DNA from: Pollenia angustigena
Taxonomy: Eukaryota; Arthropoda; Insecta; Diptera; Polleniidae
NCBI GenBank assembly: GCA_930367215.1
Contig: OV884058.1
Location: forward strand, 168,064,478 to 168,128,477
DNA: 64,000 bases
Direction: 5' to 3'
Part shown: piece by piece, positions 1 to 12,333 of the stretch
Numbering within the stretch: the first letter of the stretch is position 1
Layout: the number at the start of each line of letters is the position of its first letter
The notes under the pieces: generated by a model
Seen by the model: the letters and a program-made list of their open reading frames with translations, nothing else
Database searches by the model: none
What the model was told of the DNA's origin: nothing
Made by a program: the position numbers and the translations under genes

Positions 1-1457
1 CCATTTACATATTTTGCTCATATATTAAGTTATAATTGAATTGATTTTCAATATTGTAAACATTTTTCTACATACAGAGAAAAAATGTTTCTCAGTATGG
101 CTACAAAATATCTTGAAAGATACTTGACAGGAAGTTTGTTCGATTTGTTGAATTATCTTTTAATTATTCCAAATACTTTACGATTAGATGTTTACTTAGA
201 AGGGCAATTTAACATACAAACAAACGAGGGCGGGTAAATAAGTCCGTAACTTTTTAAATTTCCCAGGTTCTGACTGAAAGGGCAACACAGATTCTAACAA
301 CAGACATCTGTCGGTTGACTGCTGTCCAAATTAAAATAAGCTGCGTCATTTAGTTTGTGTGCATAAAACAGTTTGTGTTTATAACAGACTACCACGCCTT
401 TGTAAGAAGAAAATGGATGAAAGTGAATTTCATGTCCCCATTGAGCGTTCCATAGCAAAACTTCATGAATAAGACTGCGACTTGCTCTCTATTTTGCCCT
501 TTTTCTGGCCTTAATCCCGAGTTACCTAAAGAAATGGTTCGGATGTTAGTATTGGACTCCAACCATAAATCAGGCGTTGGGAGTATCTCAGCTCTCCTGC
601 AACCACGAACATTAGCGATCGACTATTGATATCGAATGAATTATATAATATCTCTGGCATTGAACTGGACACATATTTCCCTGGTGATGACTTAAAGGGT
701 TAAACAATTTCTGGTAAACATCGCAATCATACTTAAGCTGGGTTTTTAAGATCTCAGTTAAACTATGTTTAGTTTATCTGAAAACAAATTTGTACCGCCA
801 TTGCCAAGTTTCGCCGGAAAAATACGAGCCATTTCAAAAACCCGGCCTTAAATTTAAATTTAACTGATTCTGTAAAACAGATTAATGGCCATTTTCTCAA
901 TGTATCGACAAGTTGTCTGTTACTTAATGTCAACATAAATTTATTGGACCGATAAACTGTCCGTTAACGATTTTGGGGTTTTCAATATACCGACAAAGAA
1001 CATTGTTTCCAGTTGGCAAAACCACTCAAAATACATGTAAAAGTTGTAAGTCGGCTGATTGAATTTATCTGGACGGCAAATAAAAGGAAAATGAATAATT
1101 GGCGGATGAGTGCCGGTTAGCTTTGCGATAAAATCGAAGCAAATAAGACATTGAGAAAACCAAATTTCTTTAATGTGCGGTTTTTCGTTGGGAAAAAAGA
1201 TAATCGCCTAATGAGCAAATGGCCATAAATCTTTTCATGGCTAAAATTTTTCTTTAAGTTATAATTAGCGCAATTAATATCGAATAATATTTTTCTCCTT
1301 GTGTACGATTAAAGTGCAATTAATATGTATTTAACAAAAAAAAAATTAATTGCAGTAATTCAACGAAAATATATTTAACATAAAAATTAAATAAAAAAAG
1401 CTGCACATTTAAAAAAACAAAATTTTTAATCATTTATTTTATTTCTTATGTTTTCAG
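1..1457 (+). other. Intron sequence upstream of the receptor exon
   Basis: AT-rich sequence with no ORF or recognisable element. It ends in a pyrimidine-rich tract and a TTTTCAG acceptor at 1451-1457, directly before the receptor exon, so it is best read as intron. The receptor's N-terminal exon(s) must lie upstream of the window or be unrecognised. Confidence 0.6.
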
Positions 1458-2638
1458 CTATAAAAATCTCCATGGTTATATATCACTCATCGTATGCATA
1501 CTGGGCACCATAGCCAACACCCTTAATATTATCGTTCTAACACGCCGAGAAATGCGCTCACCCACAAATGCCATATTGACTGGATTGGCAGTGGCGGACT
1601 TGGCTGTTATGCTCGAATATATACCCTACACCATACACGATTACATCTTATGGGAGAGATTGCCACGTGAACAACAGTTAAGTTATCCATGGGCCTGTTT
1701 TATAAAATTCCACTCAATATTTGCTCAAGTCCTACATACCATTTCGATTTGGCTGACTGTGACACTGGCCGTGTGGCGTTACATAGCGGTCGGATATCCT
1801 CAAAAGAATCGTCAATGGTGTGGCATGAGGACAACCATAATAACAATAACAAGCGCATATGTTGTGTGTGTATTGGTGGTGTCACCCTCACTGTATTTGG
1901 TCACATCAATAGCAGAATTTTTAGAAATGTTAGATGCAAATGGCAAGACTGTTAAATCGATAGCATTGTCACAATACGTGATTGATTATCAGCAAAGCCT
2001 TATGAATAAAACAACATTGGATGCAGCAACAACGGCCACATCTACAAGAGGTGGCATAAATAATACAGACTGGCATAATGTCACACAAACAACAGCTGAA
2101 ATGCTTTTGGCCATAGTTAATTCTTCAACAAATACATTTACCACCGACACAACGTCCACCACCACTACAACTACAATAGCACCCCTACCTGCCAACACCA
2201 CGCAAATGCTAGATGTGGTACGCAACATAACCGTTTATCGTCTCTATCACAGTGATTTAGCTTTGCGTAACAAAACCCTACACAATACCACATTTCTCAT
2301 CTACAGTGTACTGATTAAATTAATTCCCTGCATTGCCCTGACCATTTTATCTGTACGCCTGATAATGGCTCTGCTGGAAGCAAAACGTCGCCGCAAAATG
2401 CTCACCAGCAATGCTGCCAACGGTATGAAACCCATGGTGAATGGTAAAGTAGTTGAACAACCCCGGCCTCGTAAGAATAGCAAAACATTGGAGAAGGAGA
2501 AACAAACAGATCGTACAACAAGAATGTTGCTGGCTGTGCTGTTATTGTTTCTGATAACGGAATTTCCGCAGGGTATAATGGGTCTGTTGAATACGGTGCT
2601 AGGTGACGCATTTCTCATGCAGTGCTATTTGAGACTGA
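1458..2638 (+). CDS. MsR: Myosuppressin receptor (class A neuropeptide GPCR), large internal exon
   Basis: Receptor for the FMRFamide-like peptide myosuppressin, a plasma-membrane G-protein-coupled receptor that in flies modulates gut and heart muscle. The exon encodes about 393 residues, read in frame from the acceptor TTTTCAG (1451-1457) to a consensus GTAAGT donor at 2639-2644. Entry is in phase 2 and exit in phase 1. In order it holds TM1 (ISLIVCILGTIANTL), TM2 (NAILTGLAVADLAVML), TM3, TM4, a long Ser/Thr-rich second extracellular loop with about eight N-glycosylation sequons, TM5, a basic third intracellular loop and TM6 (FLITEFPQG). The E/DRY motif after TM3 is WRY, as in the fly myosuppressin receptors I know. 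The N-terminus before TM1 and TM7 plus the C-tail are on other exons. The ATG at 1552 is internal (TM1/TM2 loop) and is not the start. MsR1 and MsR2 cannot be told apart here. Confidence 0.93.
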
Positions 2639-4029
2639 GTAAGTAGTTGTACTATTTAGGAAGTATTGGAAGAAAAAAGCTTGAGCTTTTCAACGCTAAG
2701 ATGTGTGAAAGAATTTTTGTATTCAAGTTTAAAGAATTGTTCATTTTCATACACTTAACTGTCACAAGTGATGAATGAGGCTCATTTCGTATAGAACACC
2801 AAGATATATTCGTATTAATGCCTCATTAGTTTTTACTTTAAGTTGCCGTTCTTTTCTGTAGAAAATATTTATAAATTACTTTTTTTGTGAACGGAATCAG
2901 CTGTTTTTAAAGTGAAAGATAAAAAAAATAATCAGCAATTCATCCGTCCATTGTTGTTTAATTCACGAAAATACATCACTTTTTAAAAAATCTTTAATAA
3001 GAAACGTAGAATTACATTTTCAACAGATTTGTCAGCAACAGAACAGAGCTAGAAAGGGAAAATATACAACACACATAGAATAAAAACATAAACATAAAAT
3101 ATAAAAGAATGTAAATGCTAATTCTGCGTTTAGGCGCAATAAGAAGAGCAAGAAGTTTTAGTAGGTAAAGCTCGACCATATAAAACCCTATTCGCCAGTA
3201 TTTACACACCAATTATAGATGGTGTACCCTTTTTGAAATCAAGTGAAATTATGAATCCATCAACACAAATCTAGATAATGAGATGCTGTGTTTGTTTGTC
3301 ATGGTATTGTAGCTCGTAACTGGTAAGAGTGCTATATTCGGCTGTGCCGAAAATTTGATACTCTCAACCGACTTTAGGGGTGAGCCCTATATGGAATCTA
3401 TACATTATTAATTAATCTTTATAAAAACGGACATTAGGTTATAAAATTTGGTTGCGCTTTGGACCAAAATATGTTAAATTATTGAACGATAATCAGAAAA
3501 CTTTAACGCTTTTATTTCAAAAATTTTATTCGAACAAATTTGAGTGAAATATCATGATTTGTAAAAGTTTTAGTCAAACTGAAATTATTTTTAAGAGAGG
3601 AATTTATATTGGACCCATGGTAAATTATGGCCCAATCATCACAAAATTATGAAGAGTGTTTTCTGGTATTAACCCCGCATTACTAACCTTAAATCATGTC
3701 GCATAGTTACTAACCATGGGTCTTATCGACCCATCAGTTGTATTATGCATTGAAATCGTCTCAACTTATAAATTGATAAAACGTATACTTCTTTTGGTAG
3801 ATTTTAGTCTTTTATTGTTAAATTTTAATATACAATGGTGTGTTAAACAACTTATATATTTAAATTGAAATTAAGTTTGTATTCATTACAAAAAAAAAAG
3901 TGAAACAAAAAGTTATCAAGCCGAATTGCGCAAAAAATTATGAATTTTAAAGATATTGACGTTAAATAAAGTGCATTTGAAACCTGTACCTCAATTCTGT
4001 AACTTTTTAAATTTAACTACCGATTTCGT
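2639..4029 (+). other. Intron downstream of the receptor exon
   Basis: Non-coding and AT-rich. I searched for a continuation encoding TM7 and did not find it. It contains a short perfect hairpin at 3337-3351 inside a motif (GCTATATTCGGCTGTGCCGA) that I know as a widespread dispersed repeat in flies. Nothing else is recognisable. Confidence 0.5.
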
Positions 4030-4037
4030 TAATTAAC

Positions 4038-5226
4038 CAGAGAAAGCCAATGGGTGTAAACAAATTAAAGTACTCTAGCACATATCGACAATTTTCAATA
4101 CGTGTGCGTACTCTTATCTGTTTATTCTCATACTTGTGTATATCCATGCGCATTTGATTTCATTCATGTATGTTATCATACTTATTGTGTTTCATACTCG
4201 CACATATTCAGACACACCCATAGTTATAGCATTGACTTCAAAATTTTTTTTTTGTTAAATTTTTTCATAAATGTTGCCAGAATTTTTTTTCCAAATTGCT
4301 GAATCACAAATACATACGTTTTTTCAAAATCGTTTGAGTACAATTCAACAAAATTTTATTGAAAAACGATTGTTGACTTTAAAAAAATTTCTGTGATATA
4401 AAGATGTGCGTTCTTATTTAAGAAAATCTAAAAAAGTTACTAAATGGATGCAAATTAAAATACGTCGTGTTATTTTAGTCGTTCTTAATAAAAACAGAAA
4501 AAGTTACCGTAATCCAAAAAAAATCGAATATTCATATTGGCAGTTAAGAAATGAGATATCATAGGTAAATACATTCATTTATATTATGAGTTTGAGTAGT
4601 TTATCTGTTGCCAGTTGCATTTTTAAGACGTTAAAAAATGGTTTAAAATTTAATTGCTGAAGTCAATCAGTATGCCAACGAAAATGTTAGCCTTAAAGAA
4701 GACTTCGACATCATGCTATGGTGGAAAAACAACTCCACAAGGTATCCACGGTTGTCTTAATAAGAATCAAGAATTTTATGAAATTTCCTGCTGGAAACAT
4801 AAAAAAAGAAACAGAAAATATCCCAAATAGTTAATAGCCTCCTTTTTTAATTATTTTTATAAAAAACCTCTTTCGTAAAATAGATTATAATTTATTATAG
4901 CTTTAGAAGCATTATTTTAATTTGATAGCAAATATTTATGTTTTAATATAACTTTAACATAAATTTTTAGGTCGTGGCAACACTGCTTGCTTTAAAATAA
5001 CCATACAAAATGTTGAAGTTACTTGTCGATACTTACGATACATGCCTTTACTCATACGCATTCAAAGGATTACCCATAAGCATGCGTGTTTGTTCATACT
5101 CATACCGGTCGATATACAAACTTATTCATGCTCATACTTATTGGTAGTGATACCTGTCTGTACTCGTGCTCGGTGGCGTATGAATAGGTTATAAGTATTA
5201 AAAATATAACTTTTTGGCTTTCTCTG
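4038..5226. mobile_element. Non-autonomous hAT-type element with 8-bp target duplication
   Basis: The left end starts CAGAGAAAGCCAA and the right end is its inverted complement (TTGGCTTTCTCTG). The element is flanked on both sides by the same 8 bp, TAATTAAC (4030-4037 and 5227-5234), as expected of a hAT insertion. About 1.19 kb long, no transposase ORF. The interior is rich in degenerate CTCATAC motifs, which recur in the hAT-like element at 51592-53537, whose ends also begin CAGAGA. Confidence 0.8.
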
Positions 5227-5574
5227 TAATTAACGAGAAATCTCGGTTACTTTAACGAATTTGTTATTCTGTATTTTAAATAAACAAATATTTTTGTTTA
5301 GAAATATAGACGACAAATATCGGTAAAAATAGGCTGTAGGAAAAATCGTCCAAAGAAAAATGGCCCAAAAAATTAATGAAAAATCGCCCAAAAAAATTCC
5401 ATGTAAAATTGGGCCTGAATTCATATGAAAAGTTACCCAAAATTGTTGGGCTATTTTTCGTTACTATTTATCTAAATCATTTATTATTACTATACGACGA
5501 ATTCCTAAATGTTATTTATAAAAATAACGGGACATATTGCAAAAAGGTGGTATGTCACAACGTCCAGTGTCATA

Positions 5575-6210
5575 GTGTCCGTGGACAAACTCGAAAGCAT
5601 AGCTTGCAAACTCGAAAGCATAGCCTGCCTATGGCCGGGCGCAAAGATTGTCTCCTCTTTGATAAAAACAAGTACCGGCTTCGCTAACTAAAGCTTCTCT
5701 GCACAGCCGGCCTTCGGCCTGGGGCAAGGATTATCTCCTCTATGGTATAACAAAAACCGGCTTCGCTAGCTAAAGCTTCTCTGCCCAGCCGACCTTCGGC
5801 CAGGCGCAAGGATTTTCTCCTCTATGGTGTAACATATACTAACTTCGATAACTAAAGCTTATCTGCGAAGTCGGCCTTCGTTCGGAAACAAGGCAGATTT
5901 TAGAAGCTTTACTCAGCGAAACCGGTACTTGTTAAACCATAAAGGAAAAAATCCTTGCGTCCGCCCAAAGGCCGCTTGCGCAGAGAAACTGTAGTTAGCG
6001 AAGCCGGTCTTTGTTATATACTACAGGAGAAAATCATTGCGCCCGGCCGAAGGCCGGCTATGCAGAGAAGCTTTAGTTAGCGAAGCCGGTTTTTGTTATA
6101 CCATAGAGTAGAAAATCCTTTCGACCGGCCGAAGGCCGGCTATGCCGAGACGCTTTAGTAAGCGCTGCCGGTATTTGCTACAACATAGGGGAGAAAATCA
6201 TTGCGCCCAA
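5575..6210. repeat. 83-bp GGCCGAAGGCC repeat array in inverted arrangement
   Basis: GC-rich units of about 83 bp contain GGCCGAAGGCC, then CAGAGAAGCTTTAGTTAGCG, then CCGGT and TTATACCATAGAGGAG. About three units on the left run in one direction and about three on the right in the other, meeting near 5880-5930. The same array occurs at 18585-18990. GC content is far above the surroundings. No ORF is conserved across units. Confidence 0.85.
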
Positions 6211-6239
6211 AAGTGTTTTCGTTATATGTTTATTATATG

Positions 6240-6374
6240 CACCCAGAGAAAAAACAACAAAACCATTTTTAAAAAAATGTTGACCATATTATGTTTAATT
6301 TAACCAAATCATTGTCGTTTCTTTAAAAATAGTTTTGTTGGTTGTGACCATAATAAAACATGTTTTTCTCTTAC
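6240..6374. mobile_element. Short MITE of the CACCCAGAGAAAA family, degraded right end
   Basis: Starts CACCCAGAGAAAAAAC and folds back on itself: AACAAAACCATTTTTAAA at the left faces TTTAAAAATAGTTTTGTTG at the right, ending CATGTTTTTCTCT. A much better preserved member is at 39357-39842. It sits just after the 83-bp array, and the same junction occurs at about 19029. Confidence 0.55.
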
Positions 6375-6844
6375 ATTTGTAAGTTACTAAATTTATATGA
6401 ATATTGAATTATGTTTTGCAAATTGGGTAATTTTTAATTTTTTTTTGGGGAAAAATTCGTTTTTTCTTTTTGGGACATTTTTCATTTTTATTTTGGGCCC
6501 TTTTTCGTTTCTTTTGTGCAAAATTTCATATATAACTTTTTGGGTCATTTTTCATGTTCTTTTGGGCGATTCTTCATTTGGGCGATTTTTCATTTTTTTT
6601 TTTGGGCCATTTTTCTTTGGGCGATATTTCCTAAAGCCGTAAAAATATAAGATCGTCAAAGTGAAAATTTTTTAATATTAATAAAAAAATATAAAATAAA
6701 TTAGCTTGTAAAATATTTATTATAACAAAACATGAATGAAAACGTGTAAATATTGATTATATTTCTAAACAAATAGGTTGGGTTTAAATCTTTTTATACA
6801 TAGGGAAAAATTTCCAGTTGACTGAACCACTCTAGCACAACATT

Positions 6845-7440
6845 GTGCTTTTACTTTTTATACCTGCACTACTGTATGTGAAGAGGGTATTGTGTGTTTG
6901 TACGAATGTGTGTAACACATTTAAATAAAGGTTCTGGGTCTGCCGTTTAGTATACCGATTGACTCAGAATCATTGTCAGAATCCATTTAACGAAGCCCGT
7001 CCTTCTATCAGGATGGCTGGTTGTCTGTCCAAGATAACCTTGTGCGCAAATTACAGGTGGCAATTTTAAAAATAATTTTTTAAAATTTGGCACATATGCG
7101 TTTATTGTCACAAGGTCCAATCCTTTTTATAATGGAGAGAAGCAGTTATTTAATTTTTATAGCCCACATGAAAACTTCTTTCCGGAATAGGGTTTTGTGC
7201 CTATTAATAGCCATCTTGTTTTATAGACATTTAAGTTGAATAAGATCCAAACATATTTTGTCACAACCTACATAAATCACCAGAACAATTTTTTTTTTAG
7301 AATCGGTCCATATTTGACCACAGCTTCCATACGAATACACTTATAATGGAAGTAGATATTTAGAAAATATTTGGCACAAAAATGTCTTATGCAAACATGA
7401 TCGCCCAAATACTGCAATGTAGAGTCGGACTTGATCGACT
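6845..7440. repeat. Old dispersed repeat (TTTAGTATACCGATTGACTC type)
   Basis: Contains blocks shared with 15785-16010 and 16690-17441 in this window: TTTAGTATACCGAT, GTCTGTCCA, and ACCTTGT followed by a TTGGCACA-like block. Class unknown, boundaries approximate, no coding capacity. I believe similar sequence is common in muscid and blow-fly genomes, from memory. Confidence 0.5.
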
Positions 7441-8597
7441 ATACTTTCTTACTTTTTTTGTGTTAAAAATTGGCTACTTTACTCGATATTTTTAATCTGT
7501 TAACAGCCCATTTATTGTCGTTACTATTTAACAAGAACTTTTTTTGTGTCGTTAGCTACCGACATTTTTTGCCGATAAAAATTGTTAAAATTTCATTACA
7601 GAATAGCTCTTAACGACAATTTTCGTTAGCTAACGAATTTTGACTACTTAACGACAATTTTTTGTCGTTAAAAAGTTACAGAATTTCAGTACTGAAATAT
7701 AATAGTAAAATGTTAGAAAGAAAAATTGGTATGGCTAAAATATATCTTTTGTATAACGGTAAAACTAATCTTTGTTACATTATTGCTAACTATGGGTCTA
7801 GTCGACCCAGGCTGTTTTTTAAAATAATTTTATATGCATAATATAATAAATATTCCTTATGTTAATTGTTTATAAACGTTTAAATATAAACAAATTTAGA
7901 TTACGCATATACATATCTTGAGTTAAAATATCGTCTTGTTTTTTTTTTAATTTTAAAAGTTTGCGTGTCTGTTTCGAGTCGACCCAGAGGTAAGTAATGG
8001 AGGGTTAAAAACCTTAAATTAGAGCAAATTTCATTATAGTTGTGAAATTCGTTACATAGTTTTACAGTTTTAAAGTGGTTTTCTGAAGGCTGCTTAATTA
8101 ATAAAACATTAGGTAAATTTTGGACCGATTATAACAAAATTATATGGTATTATTTTTGTTCATATGAAGCTAAATTGGAACAAATTTTAACAAAATATCC
8201 ATATTTGCTACGGATTTAGGCGTATTAAAATAATTTCCCAGAGTGGAAATTATGTAGGGAATATGGTAAATTATGGACCGATTCTTACAACATTTTCTTC
8301 TATGATTTAAAGCCCAATGAAACTACGAATGACCAAATGCATTTTTTGGGTTTTATGCGTCACTCACAATATCCTGTACGTAAAATTAACTGAAATTGTA
8401 ATATAAAATAAATGAAAATTCTATTAAAAACGGGTCTACTAATATTTAATTTATTTTTAACGAAAAGTTCATTTAATTTTTACTATCAAAAATTCAACTC
8501 CATGTTCCGTAAAAACAAATGAATTTAACGTTATTTTATATAAAATAACTATCAAAAAATCAGTTAATTTTCGTAAAAACAACGAAATATTAAGTTA
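7441..8597. other. Non-coding, AT-rich
   Basis: No gene. 7780-7990 contains two short copies of a TCGACCCA-bearing phrase, and 8400-8590 holds a motif (CCGTAAAAACAAATGAAT) found inverted at about 9700 and 10130, suggesting a decayed inverted-repeat element into which the MITE at 8598 inserted. Confidence 0.35.
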
Positions 8598-9320
8598 AGG
8601 CCTAGTTAGGCGAACGTTGCTGTACCCGTAATGTACCGCACCGTACTGTAAGCACGTTGGTGCACTTATAGAACATTTAAAAACGTGGTTTATGTTTTTT
8701 CTATACATAAACAAAAAACAATAGTATACATAAAGCAAATCACACAGTGATGGGACTCAAAAATGTTTTAAAAAGTACCAAGTGATTTAAATGGTATTAA
8801 AAAAGTATTTTGTGTATGTAAAAACGTTAATAGTTTAATGTTTATATTATAGATTTTCAATAAACAAATTTGTATTTTAGCATATATATTATAACAATAG
8901 ATATATTGTATTGTGGTGTATGCACCAAACAAGGTTTTGCTACCATTTAAAGCCTTTTATTCTTTTCACATTTCCATTGTATGTGTATATGCATTTGTTT
9001 ATATGTATTGTACATCTAAACATAAATATATTTGTTTATATGGAAATATGTTGTATATTAAGTTGTTTTGTCTCAATTCCATAGCTTAACTGAAAAAAGT
9101 ACAAAAAACGAGCAAAAATACCCGCATTCAATTTAACATACAAGCAGCCCATCACTGCTTTACAACTGTCACGTAACAACGGCATACAAATCTGTTTAAT
9201 ACAGATCGAGACGTTCCGTCAACGTGACATTTAAATTCAGTAAGCATTTGCATTGTTTGCAAATGACAAAACGAACCAGACGTTCCATTAGGGGACGTGA
9301 ACGTTCGGCTAACTCTGCCT
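8598..9320. mobile_element. Harbinger-type MITE, 3-bp TTA duplication
   Basis: Ends AGGCCTAGTTAGGCGAACG and (inverted) AGGCAGAGTTAGCCGAACG match at most positions over 21 bp and are bracketed by TTA (8595-8597 and 9321-9323), the target pattern of PIF/Harbinger elements. 723 bp, no transposase. Ends resemble those of the MITEs at 55745 and 56221. Confidence 0.7.
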
Positions 9321-9415
9321 TTATTTTATTAAATTAAAAAATTTTCGTTAACTCAACAAAAGAGCCGAATTTCTAAAACATACCAGACAGACACCTGTCC
9401 GCTTGTTTTTTTAAC

Positions 9416-9433
9416 GAGAGAGAGAGAGAGAGA
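9416..9433. repeat. (GA)n microsatellite
   Basis: Nine consecutive GA dinucleotides. Confidence 0.95.
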
Positions 9434-10794
9434 ATATTATTATTTACTTACCCCGTTACACACGTTTGTTTTACTTTTGTTGTACTGACCACGTTGTTTA
9501 CAAAAGAACTCTCAATTATAAGACACCAGCAGCATGACCGATATGGTTTCGCAATTATTTTACTTTAAAAATTTGGTGTATTTAACTAAATAATTTAAAC
9601 AAATAGAAAATGGGAATTGCTTACACAAAACAAGCAAATCGTTTTTTAAAGATAACTAAAAATTTATTTTTGGTAGTTAAATTATTTAAAATAACTGAAT
9701 ATTCATTTGTTTTTACGGAATTCGCGGTTGCATTTTTGTCATTAAAAATTAACTGAACTTTTTGTTATCTAAATAACATTTTCATTTAATTTTACATAAA
9801 GAAGAATTTAACTCAATCAACGGACAATATTAATTGCAACTGAAAATCCGTATTAATATGCACTTAGTTTTATGAACAACTGTAACAGAATGATTTCTAT
9901 TCATATAGAACGAGTTTATGCAAAAGTTAATATCAATCCGTGCATAATACCACCAGTTATGTTAATTATAAGCAATTTTATATCAACACTGTTCTTTTCT
10001 TTTGAGTTTATCTGAAGTGAGCGTGTTTTTAACAGTCGTACAGACAGACGGGCATGGCTAAATCGATATAGACTTAATAAAAAAGTTTAATACAGAATAC
10101 TCGTAGTGGTGAATGAGTTAATTTATATAAAATAACTGAATATTCATTTGTTTTTACGGATTTCGCGGTTAAATTTTTGACAGTAAAAGTTAAATGAACT
10201 TTTCGTCACTTTAAATTACACTTTCATTAAAAATAAATTTGCTTGGAATTTTAAATGTTTATTTATTTAAAACTGACTGAACGGAATACTTCTTAAATAA
10301 ACTACAGTCCGTTGCTGTAATAATATTGTGAGGGTATTAAAAACTTACGTTCTTGTATTTCCAACTAAATTGCAAATATTTATAAAAACAGATATTATAT
10401 TATTCTGTTAATTATTTCACAAATAAAATAAATAATTGCAGCAAATCATGTCTGCAACACTACATACAATCACATTAATATTACCAAACAATACTGCCTA
10501 ATGAAACGACAATACTCGATTCATTTAACTGGAACAATGAGAGAGAAACATACAAAACAACCACATAATTAGGAATTGCAATTGCATTTTGAATATCGTA
10601 CCAAAGATTTCATGTTGCAAGCCAAGTAAAATTGAGGTAAAGAAAAATATCCAAAATTTGAATATTTGTACTAATTATGTGGAAATAAGGAAGAATGAGT
10701 TAAGTCTGATATATTTTCTGATATTTTGGTTATTGTTTATTGATTTTTAAACATTTATTCCTAGATAAACTGTTTTATTCTTTTATCTCAACTT
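9434..10794. other. Non-coding with decayed repeat copies
   Basis: No gene. Two direct copies of a phrase running AACTGAATATTCATTTG, TTTTTACGGA, TTCGCGGTT lie near 9694 and 10130, with a GACAGACGGGCATGGC fragment of an old dispersed repeat at about 10040. Confidence 0.4.
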
Positions 10795-12119
10795 CTTCCG
10801 ATAATCACATTTTTCTTTAATAAAATTTTAACCTCAAGTTACTTTCCCTCGAATTGGAAAATAGCTAAAATCGTTCCAATACCCAAAACTGGTTCCGATT
10901 TTCTTCCATTTCTATCTAAAGTATTTGAACGTATTATGCAAAACCAAATAACCTGTTTCTTGGATAACAATAACTTGCTAACAGATCGTCAATCTGGATT
11001 TAGAAAGAACAACAGCTGCATAACAGCCTTAGTTGATGTTACGGAGGAGATTAGAAAGAAACTTGATGATGGTGAGACTACTTTTTTAATACTTTGCTAC
11101 AAGCTCAGTAATTTTTTTAATTTCTCTTCGACCGATTATTTTCAACATACTTGGGTAACAGATATCAGTATGTTGAAACTGGAATCCAAAAGTCCAGGGC
11201 ACTGCCTGTAACAAGAGGGGTACCACAGGGGTCCATTGTTGGGCCACTTTTATTCTCACTATACTCTAATGACCTCCCAGCCGTCCTAACAAATTGTAAT
11301 GTAAGAATGTACGCGGATGACGTTCAACTTTATACCAGTTGTAGAAATGCCTTAATTGACCAGTGTTTTATCACTGTTAATCAGCAACTTCAACGTATTT
11401 ATACGTGGGCAACGGCAAATGGTTTGGAAATAAATCCTAACAAATCTAAATGCATAGTTATTCAAAGGCGACTTAACAAACAGAATATTATTCCAAATAT
11501 ATTTATAAATAACCAACAAATTGAAATAGCCAAATCTGCTAAGAATCTCGGAATATTTTTTAATGACACTCTTACGTGGTCGAACCACATTAATTATGCT
11601 TGTGGCCGCGCCTTTTCTATGATTAGAACTCCTTGGCGGACCCAGCATTGTACGCCTCTAAAAATAAGAATACTGCTTGCCAAAACTTATCTGATGCCCA
11701 TTTTATTATATGGTTGTGAGCTATTTGCTAAATGTGATACAATTAGTAAAGCAAAATTTAAAGTTGTATTTAATAACATAGTCCGTTACGTGTATGGACT
11801 TAATAGGCGTTCTAGTATATCTTTGTTTTCATCTCGGTTATATGGCCTTTCTTTAGATAATATACTGAACATGAGAGTTTTAATTTTTTTACATAAGATA
11901 ATATATACCCACAAACCTGATCATCTGTACGGCAAACTTTGTATTTCAGATATAAGCAGGGGAAAAAGAATTAGATCGTTTAGATACAAAAGTTTGATTT
12001 CGGAGTGGCATTTCTACATATTCTCAATTTCTCTCTGGAACTCTATACCCCATAGTTTTCAACTTTTAAGTAACGCACGAAAATTTAAAGAAAATATTTT
12101 TAAACTGTTTTCAACATAA
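10795..12119 (+). pseudogene. Non-LTR retrotransposon reverse transcriptase, CR1/Jockey-like, broken
   Basis: Reverse transcriptase of a LINE-type element. Starting near 10815 the sequence encodes RT block SSYFPSNWKIAKIVPIPK, then LSKVFERIM and LTDRQSGFRKNNSC in the frame running to 11211. Motif A (DFSKAFD-type, catalytic Asp) is missing: the reading jumps from ETTFLIL to CYKLSNFF, so a small internal deletion removed it. A frameshift near 11150 then leads into a 322-residue frame (11151-12119) with GVPQGSIVGPLLF, the active-site box MYADDVQLY, NPNKSKC and a long C-terminal thumb/tail. No endonuclease is present, so the copy is also 5'-truncated. Dead. Clade assignment is by motif only. Confidence 0.85.
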
Positions 12120-12333
12120 CAATTTGAAACATAATTATTTGAGATTTAAGTACATATGATTAAATTATTTAAATATTGATTGATTTGCTTTATATATATT
12201 TAACTGTTATTAGTTATTAAGTTGTTAATTAATTAATGATTTATAATTATACACATTCTCAGTTCCATACTGCAAAATAAGACTCGTAAGTCTTGTGTAT
12301 GGAGCAGTTCAATTAAATAAATAAATAAAATAA
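12120..12333 (+). mobile_element. 3' UTR and AATA-rich tail of the CR1/Jockey-like retrotransposon
   Basis: Follows the RT stop codon. It carries a stem-loop at 12265-12302 (CCATAC pairing with GTATGG, inner AAGACT/AGTCTT) and ends in AATAAATAAATAAAATAAA. Stem-loops shortly before a short-repeat tail are typical recognition structures of such retrotransposons. Confidence 0.65.

Larger units (their letters stand above)
5332..6638. mobile_element. Foldback element FB1 with 9-bp target duplication
   Basis: Inverted ends GGCTGTAGGAAA / TTTCCTAAAGCC are flanked by the 9-bp direct repeat GTAAAAATA (5323-5331 and 6639-6647). The arms are built from degenerate units of about 20 bp with core ATGAAAAATCGCCCAAAA. 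The middle is occupied by the inverted 83-bp array (5575-6210) and a short MITE (6240-6374). No protein is encoded. Foldback elements with repeat-built arms and 9-bp duplications are known in Drosophila; membership of that group is inference. Confidence 0.8.

Noticed and set aside
1689..2618. Open frames on other frames and the minus strand of the receptor exon
   Set aside because: Shadows of the coding frame.
5575..6210. Array considered as CRISPR
   Set aside because: Eukaryotic context. Units of 83 bp are contiguous and inverted half-way, with no repeat-spacer alternation.
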